From contig JAIXQU010000164.1 in NCBI GenBank assembly GCA_027485575.1, positions 1 to 39,222 on the forward strand: DNA of 39,222 nucleotides, given 5' to 3'. Shown here in pieces: positions 17,124 through 23,918 of this stretch (positions are counted from its first letter, which is position 1; each line of letters opens with the position of its first letter). The notes beneath the pieces were generated by a model. It was given only the letters and a program-made list of their open reading frames with translations, ran no database searches and had not been told where the DNA came from. Position numbers and translations under genes: made by a program. Origin of the DNA: Cytophagaceae bacterium. Its GTDB lineage: Bacteria > Bacteroidota > Bacteroidia > Cytophagales > Flexibacteraceae.

Positions 17124-18956
17124 TTAATATTTGAAGAGAATTTTTGACTTAGTTCCTTGTAAAACTGGTGTTTGTGTTAAGCCATATTGCCTCCTGGCAT
17201 AATAAGGAACCCCTTCATTGTTGTCTGAAACAACTTTGAAAACTTCTTCAAGGCTGATCTGCTTGTCCTTGTTTGCATCGGTGGTCTGGTAGTCCTTCAT
17301 CGCTTTTAACAGATAAAAGGTAAACAAGCCGTGCTGTTCTTCATTTTGCCAACAACTGACTTCTGTTCCAGTGCATGAGTTGATGAGGCTGGTATTTTTC
17401 AGGCCATCTTTTATGGGTTCTTTAGCCCTGATAACCATGGGCGATATTTTCTCAAATACATCGGCACCTGAAAAACAAGCATCTGAAAAGAAGGTTATAG
17501 ATTTTGCCGGTAACTTTTTAAGATTTTCGTATAAAACATCAACTGGATAACCGCTATTTTCCATATAGTTTGGGTCGGATTCTACTGGTACAAAATATGC
17601 TTTACTGTCCTTTAAGCCAGGTGCTCCATGGCCGGAATAGAAAATAACCACATCCGAAACTCCTTGCTTTATGTTGTTGAAAAGTTTGCCTTTGATATTT
17701 CCTTTTGTTCCGAAAACCGTATTAAAGTCACCTAGCGTGGCATTTTCATAATATAGAATATTGCCTTCCTTAAATCCCAACATATTGACAAGGTAGTTTT
17801 TCATCGACCTTGCATCATTGACTGCATAATCTACGGGTTTTGCTTTTGAGTATTTGGCATTCCCGATTACAACTGCAATGGCATCTTTATTAGAATTTTT
17901 CAGTTTTGGAATGTCTTTGTCTACCTCGGAAATAAAATTAAAAGGGGCTGGTGTTGGGTCTTCTTTTTTAATGGGTTCAGTTTTTTCGGAAGGTGCTTTC
18001 TCTTCCAATTCTCTCTGGATCTTAAATCCAATTTTGGCAACTTGTCCTTTGGTGTCTTTCGCCTTTATCTCAATTTGATTTACTCCCGGGGCAAGTAAAA
18101 TATCCCCAAAAAATTCACCTTTTTGGTTTAAGATAGCCTCTGTTTCATTTATGAAAACTTCATAAATTCCTACAGTTGAGCTTATTACTCCAGAAACCTT
18201 TGTCTTTTTGGTTTTTACTTTTGCCGTAAAATTGTTCTCATTGTCAATTTCTGGTTCCACGATTACAATTCTTGGAGCCTTTGAAGGTAAAGAAGATTCA
18301 TCTTCATCTGGTTTGTGAATGTCGTTAGAATTGTCAATCTGGCTATCTTCATTTCCAATGGTCATCACAAAAAATGAATTCATTTGCTTTTGGGCATTTT
18401 TAAATGATTCATTATACATGTCCATTGCCTTCTGATTTTCTTTTTCCCAATCAGCAAGGTCATTTTTTTCAGGCAGCTTTGGGGTAGTTTTTTTCGGAGC
18501 CAACCTGTCTGTTTTTGGTTTTACAGGTGGTGGATCATTTGTTTCTGTTTCGGTGTCCACTGCAACCTCTTCTTGTTCCCCTGGTTGTTGGTTAATATAT
18601 TTTGTCAGCTCAGATTTTGAAGATGAATAGGTTAAAGAAGCATTTACCGTAAAATAGTTGTCTTTGTCTGTGCACCTTGAATAGGCCCATTTTGCAAAAT
18701 CTAATTTGTCGTTTTCAAAACTGAAAATATCAAGGACTGTCTTAATTTGAGCTACAGTAAAACACTTAGATGCTTGCTTGGCCATTTCCATTTTGTTGGC
18801 TGAAAAACTTTCACTTTCAATGGCCGATTTGTATTGATTAAAAATGGTTTGGCTCATTGCAACTTTGCAAGGCTTTTGGGCCATTATGTTGCCTGAAATT
18901 AATAATATACCACTGAAAATCAGTGATTTAATTTGGATTCTGTATGAGTTTCTCAT
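17124..18956 (-). CDS. Exported caspase-like (C14) protein with DUF4476-like N-terminus
   Basis: A signal peptide (about residues 1-26, ending NIMAQ) precedes a segment matching DUF4476 (about 45-125): FSFENDKLDFAKWAYSRC and NYFTVNASLTYSSSKSEL. A Pro/Lys/Glu-rich linker and an Ig-like region (about 225-320, GIYEVFINE and GVNQIEIKAKD) follow. The C-terminal caspase/metacaspase domain (about 350-610) has the dyad His443 in FYSGHGAPG and Cys494 in FFSDACFSGAD, after the AIAVVIGNAKYS strand. An EF-like stretch DANKDKQISLEE lies near residue 560. It would act in the periplasm or at the surface. Substrate and partners are unknown. It heads a close run with the DegT-family and deoC genes. Confidence 0.88.
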   Translation of the reverse strand: MRNSYRIQIKSLIFSGILLISGNIMAQKPCKVAMSQTIFNQYKSAIESESFSANKMEMAKQASKCFTVAQIKTVLDIFSFENDKLDFAKWAYSRCTDKDNYFTVNASLTYSSSKSELTKYINQQPGEQEEVAVDTETETNDPPPVKPKTDRLAPKKTTPKLPEKNDLADWEKENQKAMDMYNESFKNAQKQMNSFFVMTIGNEDSQIDNSNDIHKPDEDESSLPSKAPRIVIVEPEIDNENNFTAKVKTKKTKVSGVISSTVGIYEVFINETEAILNQKGEFFGDILLAPGVNQIEIKAKDTKGQVAKIGFKIQRELEEKAPSEKTEPIKKEDPTPAPFNFISEVDKDIPKLKNSNKDAIAVVIGNAKYSKAKPVDYAVNDARSMKNYLVNMLGFKEGNILYYENATLGDFNTVFGTKGNIKGKLFNNIKQGVSDVVIFYSGHGAPGLKDSKAYFVPVESDPNYMENSGYPVDVLYENLKKLPAKSITFFSDACFSGADVFEKISPMVIRAKEPIKDGLKNTSLINSCTGTEVSCWQNEEQHGLFTFYLLKAMKDYQTTDANKDKQISLEEVFKVVSDNNEGVPYYARRQYGLTQTPVLQGTKSKILFKY

Positions 18957-19014
18957 AAAATTTTTTTTTGCTGGTTACAAATTAGAAACAAAATTCTAAA
19001 CAGGCCTAAATAAT

Positions 19015-19037
19015 AAATCGGGGCTTAACCCCGATTT
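19015..19037 (-). terminator. Hairpin between the bifunctional-nuclease and caspase-like genes
   Basis: AAATCGGGG (19015-19023) and CCCCGATTT (19029-19037) form a perfect 9-bp stem with a 5-nt loop, 37 bp after the end of the nuclease gene. The following T-run on the minus strand is weak. It likely ends the etf/nuclease transcript. Confidence 0.65.
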
Positions 19038-19073
19038 AAAAAATTTAACAATTGGCAAAAATAGCTTAAAACT

Positions 19074-19667
19074 TCAATTTCTCTTATTCAACTCATCGCG
19101 GATTTGCGCCGCTTTTTCATAGTCTTCATTTCCTAATGCCTCCTCAAGAAGAACCCTAAGTTGTTCGGTGTTGACATCTTTCATCCAATCCTTACTTTTC
19201 TTTCCAGGCATTGGAGAAGGTATTTTATCTTCAAATGCTTCCTCTTCTTCTAAAAAATCAGAAAGGACAATTCCTGCTTCACTTAGGATATTTTCATAGG
19301 TATAAATGCTGACTCCAAACCTCAATCCAATGGCAATGGCATCGGAAGGTCTGGCATCTATCTCCACTTTTTTTAATCCGTCTGTGCAAACTATTTTGGA
19401 AAAAAATACACCCTCCCTCAGGTCTGAAATGATTATTTCCTCGATCTCAAAATCAAAAAATTGAGCAAAAGATTTAAACAGGTCGTGTGTCATAGGCCTG
19501 TTTGGTATTATTTTTTCAATTTCAATGGCAATTGCCTGGGCTTCAAACATTCCAATAATAATGGGAAGTCGACGATATCCGGTTTCCTCGCCTAATACCA
19601 AAGCAAAAGAATTCGATTGCGATTGGCTGGCGCTAAGACCTAGAATTTCTAATTTTATTTTTTGCAC
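19074..19667 (-). CDS. Bifunctional nuclease (BFN/DUF151) domain protein with C-terminal UVR motif
   Basis: Residues 1-135 form a BFN domain (RRLPIIIGMFEAQAIAIE and EIDARPSDAIAIGLRF), a family with reported RNase/DNase activity in plants and structural homologues in bacteria. The C-terminal 35 residues carry a UvrB/UvrC-type motif (LEEALGNEDYEKAAQIRDEL), which usually mediates protein contacts. An acidic linker joins them. The start is GTG at 19667, directly before the conserved QKIKLEILGLS; no ATG is nearby. It lies 84 bp after etfA on the same strand, an arrangement I believe recurs in Bacteroidota. Its role there is unknown. Confidence 0.87.
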   Translation of the reverse strand: MQKIKLEILGLSASQSQSNSFALVLGEETGYRRLPIIIGMFEAQAIAIEIEKIIPNRPMTHDLFKSFAQFFDFEIEEIIISDLREGVFFSKIVCTDGLKKVEIDARPSDAIAIGLRFGVSIYTYENILSEAGIVLSDFLEEEEAFEDKIPSPMPGKKSKDWMKDVNTEQLRVLLEEALGNEDYEKAAQIRDELNKRN

Positions 19668-19751
19668 AATGCGAAATAAACAAGTTTCAACTATAAGTTT
19701 GTTTTCAATTCATTAATTCCCGGATTTTTTCTTTCAGGATGAATTGAAAAT

Positions 19752-20711
19752 TTATTGGACAGCTTTAAGTGCTGCCGTTAATTTTGGTAATATTTCAAAA
19801 GCATCACCGACAATTCCGTAGGTAGCTACTTTAAAAATAGGCGCATCCGCATCTTTATTAATGGCTACAATCACCTTGCTGCTGCTTATGCCTGCAACAT
19901 GCTGAATGGCTCCTGAAATGCCTACTGCAAAATACAAGTTCGGACTAACTTTAATTCCTGTTTGTCCCACATGTTCGTGATGGGGTCTCCAATGTAAATC
20001 GGAAACTGGTTTTGAACAGCCGGTTGCTGCACCAAGAACTTTAGCCATATCGGTTATAAGTCCCCAGTTTTCAGGTCCTTTCAGTCCTCTTCCTCCACTT
20101 ACTACAATTTCTGCATCTGACAAAAGAACCTCGCCGGTTGTTTTCTCATTTGAAATGGATTTAATAGAAAAAGCTTTTGAGGATAAATTGGGAGTAAATG
20201 GTACTACTTCTCCGGCTGCCTGCGCTTCAGAAACTTCTACAGCATTCTTTTTGATAGAAACAACCTTTTTTGAGGAGGTGATATTGACCAGTTCAAAAGC
20301 CTTGCCTGTGAAAATACTTCTTTTTACTTCAAATCCTTTGCTAAAATCAGGCAATGAAACCACATTGGTAGCAGCTGTTGCCTGTAAAATAAAAGCGAGC
20401 TTAGCTGTTATTGAATCTGTTAAAGAGGACTTGGCCAACACCACAGTGTTTACACCATTTTGATTTGAAACATCGGCAATGGCTTCAGCAAAAGCTTGGG
20501 CGTCTGGTTGATCAAACCTCGAATCTTTTATTTGAAATACTTTTTGGGCACCAAAATTTCCTGCTAAAGAAAGATTGGAAGCCTCGCCAACAACCAGAGC
20601 AAAAACTGAACCTCCAGATTGTGCAGCTATGTTTCGCCCATATACCAGGGCTTCTAAAGATGATTTTTTAATTTGAGAATCCGCAGATTCCAGAAATATC
20701 AATACTGACAT
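19752..20711 (-). CDS. etfA: Electron transfer flavoprotein alpha subunit
   Basis: FAD-binding subunit of ETF, which accepts electrons from acyl-CoA and other dehydrogenases and passes them to ETF:quinone oxidoreductase. The C-terminal FAD domain has VSGGRGLKGPENW, GAATGCSKPVSD, HEHVGQTGIKVSPNLYFAVG, GISGAIQHVAG and the terminal GIVGDAFEILPKL. The length of 319 aa is normal. It lies 33 bp downstream of etfB on the same strand and forms the usual etfBA unit. Confidence 0.97.
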   Translation of the reverse strand: MSVLIFLESADSQIKKSSLEALVYGRNIAAQSGGSVFALVVGEASNLSLAGNFGAQKVFQIKDSRFDQPDAQAFAEAIADVSNQNGVNTVVLAKSSLTDSITAKLAFILQATAATNVVSLPDFSKGFEVKRSIFTGKAFELVNITSSKKVVSIKKNAVEVSEAQAAGEVVPFTPNLSSKAFSIKSISNEKTTGEVLLSDAEIVVSGGRGLKGPENWGLITDMAKVLGAATGCSKPVSDLHWRPHHEHVGQTGIKVSPNLYFAVGISGAIQHVAGISSSKVIVAINKDADAPIFKVATYGIVGDAFEILPKLTAALKAVQ

Positions 20712-20744
20712 TTGAAAATTTTTAATTTGAAATGAATAGTTTTA

Positions 20745-21485
20745 TTAAATCACTTTGGACTCTGTTTTTAACAAAGTTACCAATTCGCCAATATTAGAAT
20801 CAGAAATCATTTTACAATTTGTTCTTGGGGCAGGAAGCTCATATTTGGAAAAGCTGATTCCAGATTCTTTTATTGAAGGTTCTACAACATTCAAGGGCTT
20901 GGTTCTGGCACTCATAATTCCCCTCATGGAAGGAATTTTCCATTCTGCAATAGGTTCCTGGCATCCCAACACCAAAGGCAGATTTGCCTTTACCGTTTCT
21001 TTTCCTCCTTCTATTTCTCTGTCCATTGTGGCCTCATTGCCATTGACTTCGAGTTTCATCACCGGAGAGATGCTAGGCATGTTTAACAATTCACCTACCA
21101 ATCCATGAACCAAACCTGAATTGTAATCAATGGATTCTCTTCCCATTAGAATGAGATCAAAGTTTTTGCTTTTGGCATAATTGGCAATTTGTTCTGCAAC
21201 AAAATACCCATCCGTAGCTTTTGCATTGATTCTTACTGCATCGTCTGCACCTATAGCAAGGGCTTTTCTGATTACGGGTTCGCTATCAGCTTCTCCAACA
21301 TGGATCACTGTAACATTTCCGCTTCCGGCGGCCTCCTTTAACTCGATGGCTCTTGCCAACGCATAATCATCATAAGGACCAATGATATACGTAATTCCAG
21401 CACTAACAAATTTGGTGTCGTTGTCTGAAAAGGAAATTTTTGAGGTTGTGTCCGGTACGGAGGATATACAGACCAAAATATTCAT
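20745..21485 (-). CDS. etfB: Electron transfer flavoprotein beta subunit
   Basis: AMP/FAD-binding partner of EtfA. The family N-terminus MNILVCISSVPDTT, GPYDDYALARAIELKE, the ALAIGADDAVRI strand and GRESIDYNSGLVHGLVGELL are all present. The length of 246 aa is normal. A candidate promoter upstream on this strand has TTG and, 18 bp on, GAATTTTG, which is one mismatch from the -7 consensus. It is the first gene of the etfB-etfA-nuclease run. Confidence 0.97.
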   Translation of the reverse strand: MNILVCISSVPDTTSKISFSDNDTKFVSAGITYIIGPYDDYALARAIELKEAAGSGNVTVIHVGEADSEPVIRKALAIGADDAVRINAKATDGYFVAEQIANYAKSKNFDLILMGRESIDYNSGLVHGLVGELLNMPSISPVMKLEVNGNEATMDREIEGGKETVKANLPLVLGCQEPIAEWKIPSMRGIMSARTKPLNVVEPSIKESGISFSKYELPAPRTNCKMISDSNIGELVTLLKTESKVI

Positions 21486-22216
21486 ATGGTGTTTTCTTAA
21501 ATAGTCCGCAAAATTCTAAAAAATGGCCGAAAGACAAGAGCTTTAAGGCGAAAAAACTACTTTATTTATTTAATTTAATTTTCAATCGTTTTTGCGGAAC
21601 TAAAATAGCCTAATGCAACAGTTTATAAAATACCCGTCTATGCCATTTCATTAACGAAAATGTCCTTTACAAGTATTTTTGGCTGAGCAAACTACAACTT
21701 TAGGTTGTGAATCTTAATTTGTAAATATCCCAAATTTCTCCGGATTCATAATCCTGACCCGATTGCTCAAGGTTCAGACAAATGCTGCCAGCCCAAATGC
21801 ATAATTTTGTAAAAGAAGTTTGCCTACTCCCTTTGACCTCAGGCAAGCATCCAGAAAGCTTTTCTCTGGCTGGCAAAGGGGAGATTCTTGGTGTCAGCAT
21901 CATTGATGGCATGGGCAAAGAATGCCCCCTAACCTCCGGAGGGGGAATCAATGCAGATCATAAGCTTGACATTCATGGTTTAAAGCCTGGTTTGTATTGG
22001 GTGAAAATCAAAACCAGTACAGGTGTGGCTGTGGAAAGGCTGGTGAAGAGGTAGCGGTCTGAACGGGGATTTTTAGAATCTAAGGGATTTGCAGAATAAC
22101 AGCCGATTGCCTGCAGGAAATTCTGGAAATCTTTACTTTAGGTAGTTGTGATTCAGACGTATTTTGCCTTCGTGAATCTATGTCCAGGTATGCTCTTTTA
22201 GCTCGAAATTTAATTG
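21486..22216. other. Mostly non-coding region holding a T9SS sorting-domain remnant
   Basis: The first 300 bp is AT-rich with no gene and must carry the etfB promoter. The only coding-like stretch is the sorting-domain fragment near 21830-22054. The ~160 bp after it shows nothing I can name before the MNT promoter. Confidence 0.5.
21782..22054 (+). pseudogene. Remnant of a T9SS cargo: C-terminal sorting domain only
   Basis: The last ~65 codons read as a T9SS type A sorting domain: GEILGVSIIDGMGKEC, then HKLDIHGLKPGLYWVKIKTS and the terminal basic VERLVKR. There is no signal peptide or passenger domain, and the ~25 codons before it do not look like protein from this family. I read it as the 3' end of a deleted cargo gene. 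A 90-aa frame from an ATG at 21782 exists but is unlikely to be translated or exported. Confidence 0.7.
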
Positions 22217-22224
22217 TATTTTTG
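22217..22224 (+). promoter_or_regulatory. Promoter -7 box TATTTTTG for the MNT/HEPN module
   Basis: TATTTTTG matches TAnnTTTG exactly and lies 20 bp before the ATG at 22245. A TTTAG about 17 bp upstream could serve as the -33 element. The short leader this implies argues against the TTG at 22239 as start. Confidence 0.55.
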
Positions 22225-22244
22225 CTTCATCAAAAAGTTTGTTA

Positions 22245-22550
22245 ATGGAAGTTTCACAATTAATAGAACAAAAAGTAGAGTCCATAGAACCTTCAGCCAA
22301 AGTTGTTTTATTTGGCTCAAGGGCCCGAAAAGACCATTCTGAGCATTCTGACTGGGATATTTTGGTATTGTTGAATCAGCCAAAAGTGACCATTGGTGAT
22401 GAACAAAGAATCAGGCATGGTCTTTTTGAAATAGAATTAGAAAATGGGGTTGCCATTTCAACATTTGTACAATCTCTTTATAATTGGCACAACACTGAGG
22501 CGGCAACACCATTAATTCAAAATATTAAGAAGGAAGGCAGACTTTTATAA
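22245..22550 (+). CDS. MNT-type minimal nucleotidyltransferase (antitoxin candidate)
   Basis: A small nucleotidyltransferase of the MNT group. The active-site signature is VVLFGSRARKDHSEHSDWDI: GSRA followed by the paired acidic residues of SDWD. The length of about 101 aa is typical. MNT proteins paired with HEPN proteins form toxin-antitoxin modules in which the MNT partner can AMPylate and silence the HEPN toxin (MntA/HepT type). The HEPN-like gene follows 8 bp downstream. I chose ATG at 22245 over TTG at 22239 because of the promoter position. Confidence 0.87.
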   Translation: MEVSQLIEQKVESIEPSAKVVLFGSRARKDHSEHSDWDILVLLNQPKVTIGDEQRIRHGLFEIELENGVAISTFVQSLYNWHNTEAATPLIQNIKKEGRLL

Positions 22551-22558
22551 ATTTTGAA

Positions 22559-22936
22559 TTGAAGGACTATGTAACATATCGGTTACAGAAAGCAATGGAG
22601 GCCTATGAGGATGCCATCATTTTGGCAAATCATAACCGATGGAATGCATGTGTAAATAGATTGTATTACGCTTGCTTTTATATGGTTTCTGCTCTGGCAA
22701 TTCAAAATGAGTTTGAAAGCCTCACCCATTCTCGACTGAAAACATTGTTTGCACTTCATTTTATAAAAACAGGAAAGGTTTCCCTTGAATTTGGAAAGTT
22801 ATTTTCAGATTTACTCGATTGAAGGCAAAAGGGGGATTATAACGACCATTTTGATTTTGATAAAGATACGATTGAGCCAATTCTGCCCATGGTCAAATCT
22901 TTTCTGGATCTTTTATTAGAAATGATTGAAAAATAA
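22559..22936 (+). pseudogene. HEPN-domain protein with an in-frame stop
   Basis: The first 87 codons give a HEPN protein, with RLQKAMEAYEDAIILANHN and the family core CVNRLYYACFYMV. A TGA at 22820-22822 ends it, but the same frame goes on for 37 sensible codons (RQKGDYNDHFDFD and LPMVKSFLDLLLEMIEK) to a TAA at 22936. In intact relatives this junction is usually an unbroken SRQKGDY-like helix, so one nonsense change (for example TCA to TGA) is the simplest reading. The start must be TTG at 22559 because no ATG is available. If the module is a toxin-antitoxin pair, the toxin may be inactivated. Confidence 0.75.
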
Positions 22937-23067
22937 TATACCCAGTCGGGGTTCTACCTTGTTCGAAACCATACTTTTAGCTGCTGACCACCAAACGCCC
23001 ACGCCAGCCCATTAGTTTAAGTGCTTTTATTTTTTTTCCAGAATTGGCGTTTGATTTAAGATTTCAA

Positions 23068-23406
23068 TTACGCCACAAACCTAACTGTGGCCTGGTCATA
23101 AATCACCTTTCCAAAACTGTCAATTTCGGCTTTGATCCCAGCATGTTCATTGGTATCGTAGTGCAGAACATCCACTTTGTAGGGTAAAGAAATAGCCTCG
23201 TTAAGCACATATTTAATGTGGGCCATGGTGTCAAAATTGATTGCAGAACCTACCAAAGCAAGATCCACATCGCTTCCATCTTTTTGAGTTCCTTTGGCTC
23301 TGGAGCCAAACAATATCACTTTTTCTATTTCAGGATTGAGAGAAAACAATTGCTGCATACGCCAAAGGTATTTTTCGCGTAAACCATATTGGTTTTTCTC
23401 CATCAT
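23068..23406 (-). CDS. MNT-type nucleotidyltransferase of the second module
   Basis: The nucleotidyltransferase motif is VILFGSRAKGTQKDGSDVDL, with the DVLHYDTN strand supplying a further acidic residue. The frame opens earlier (23472), but the ATG at 23404-23406 overlaps the stop of the upstream HEPN gene as ATGA, so translational coupling makes this the likely start (MMEKNQYGLREK, about 112 aa). It is not closely similar to the MNT protein of the + strand module, so the two did not arise by recent duplication. Confidence 0.85.
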   Translation of the reverse strand: MMEKNQYGLREKYLWRMQQLFSLNPEIEKVILFGSRAKGTQKDGSDVDLALVGSAINFDTMAHIKYVLNEAISLPYKVDVLHYDTNEHAGIKAEIDSFGKVIYDQATVRFVA

Positions 23407-23801
23407 TTGAGATCTTGGAACTGCCGTTTGAACTGGCTCAACATGGGGTAAAACTGATTTCTTATTTTCCATTCTCCTTCTTTTGCCAGGGTTTCATTAT
23501 AAGTGTGCGCAAGGGAATTGCGACTTTCTAAAGCAGAAATCCATAATTCCGAATCGGCTTCATTCAATAATCTGATTTCTTTTGCCGCAAAAATAACAGA
23601 CCGTGGTGAACCTAAAGTCGGATATTTTTCAATGTCTTCCACATAGTCTTTGATTACTTTCCAGGAAAGTTTAAATGCCAGTTCATACAGTTTGATGGTT
23701 CCTGCAAGTTCTACAAACCGCATTTGCTTAATTGTCAAGACTCGCTCAAGCTCTAAAAATGCACTATTAAAGTTCTCAAATCTTTGCTCCCATCGGTTCA
23801 T
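23403..23801 (-). CDS. HI0074-like nucleotidyltransferase substrate-binding (HEPN) protein
   Basis: An all-helical HEPN protein of the NTase-substrate-binding family (HI0074-like), with WEQRFENFNSAFLELE, ELAFKLSWKVIKDYVE and the HEPN motif ALESRNSLAHTYNE, whose R-x4-H (RNSLAH) is the RNase motif of active HEPN toxins. I placed the start at ATG 23801 (MNRWEQRF), because the frame further upstream lacks family similarity and a -7 box lies just before it. It overlaps the downstream MNT gene by 4 bp (ATGA). Confidence 0.85.
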   Translation of the reverse strand: MNRWEQRFENFNSAFLELERVLTIKQMRFVELAGTIKLYELAFKLSWKVIKDYVEDIEKYPTLGSPRSVIFAAKEIRLLNEADSELWISALESRNSLAHTYNETLAKEGEWKIRNQFYPMLSQFKRQFQDLK

Positions 23802-23806
23802 ACGAA

Positions 23807-23814
23807 CAAAGATA
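23807..23814 (-). promoter_or_regulatory. Promoter -7 box TATCTTTG for the second HEPN/MNT module
   Basis: On the minus strand TATCTTTG ends 5 bp before the ATG at 23801. If it is used, the transcript starts at or next to the start codon, so the mRNA would be nearly leaderless. No clear -33 element was found. Confidence 0.5.
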
Positions 23815-23918
23815 TTGCAAAAGTGAATCTGTCCATCACTAATAAACATTTGGGATTTATTCATTCTTAGCAAACAATACAAATGCATTATTTCACAACC
23901 GGATTCAAACCAAAAAAA

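Noticed and set aside
21700-21951. A - strand frame of 83 codons over the T9SS remnant
   Set aside because: It is the reverse shadow of a clearly recognisable T9SS sorting domain and ends in non-coding sequence.
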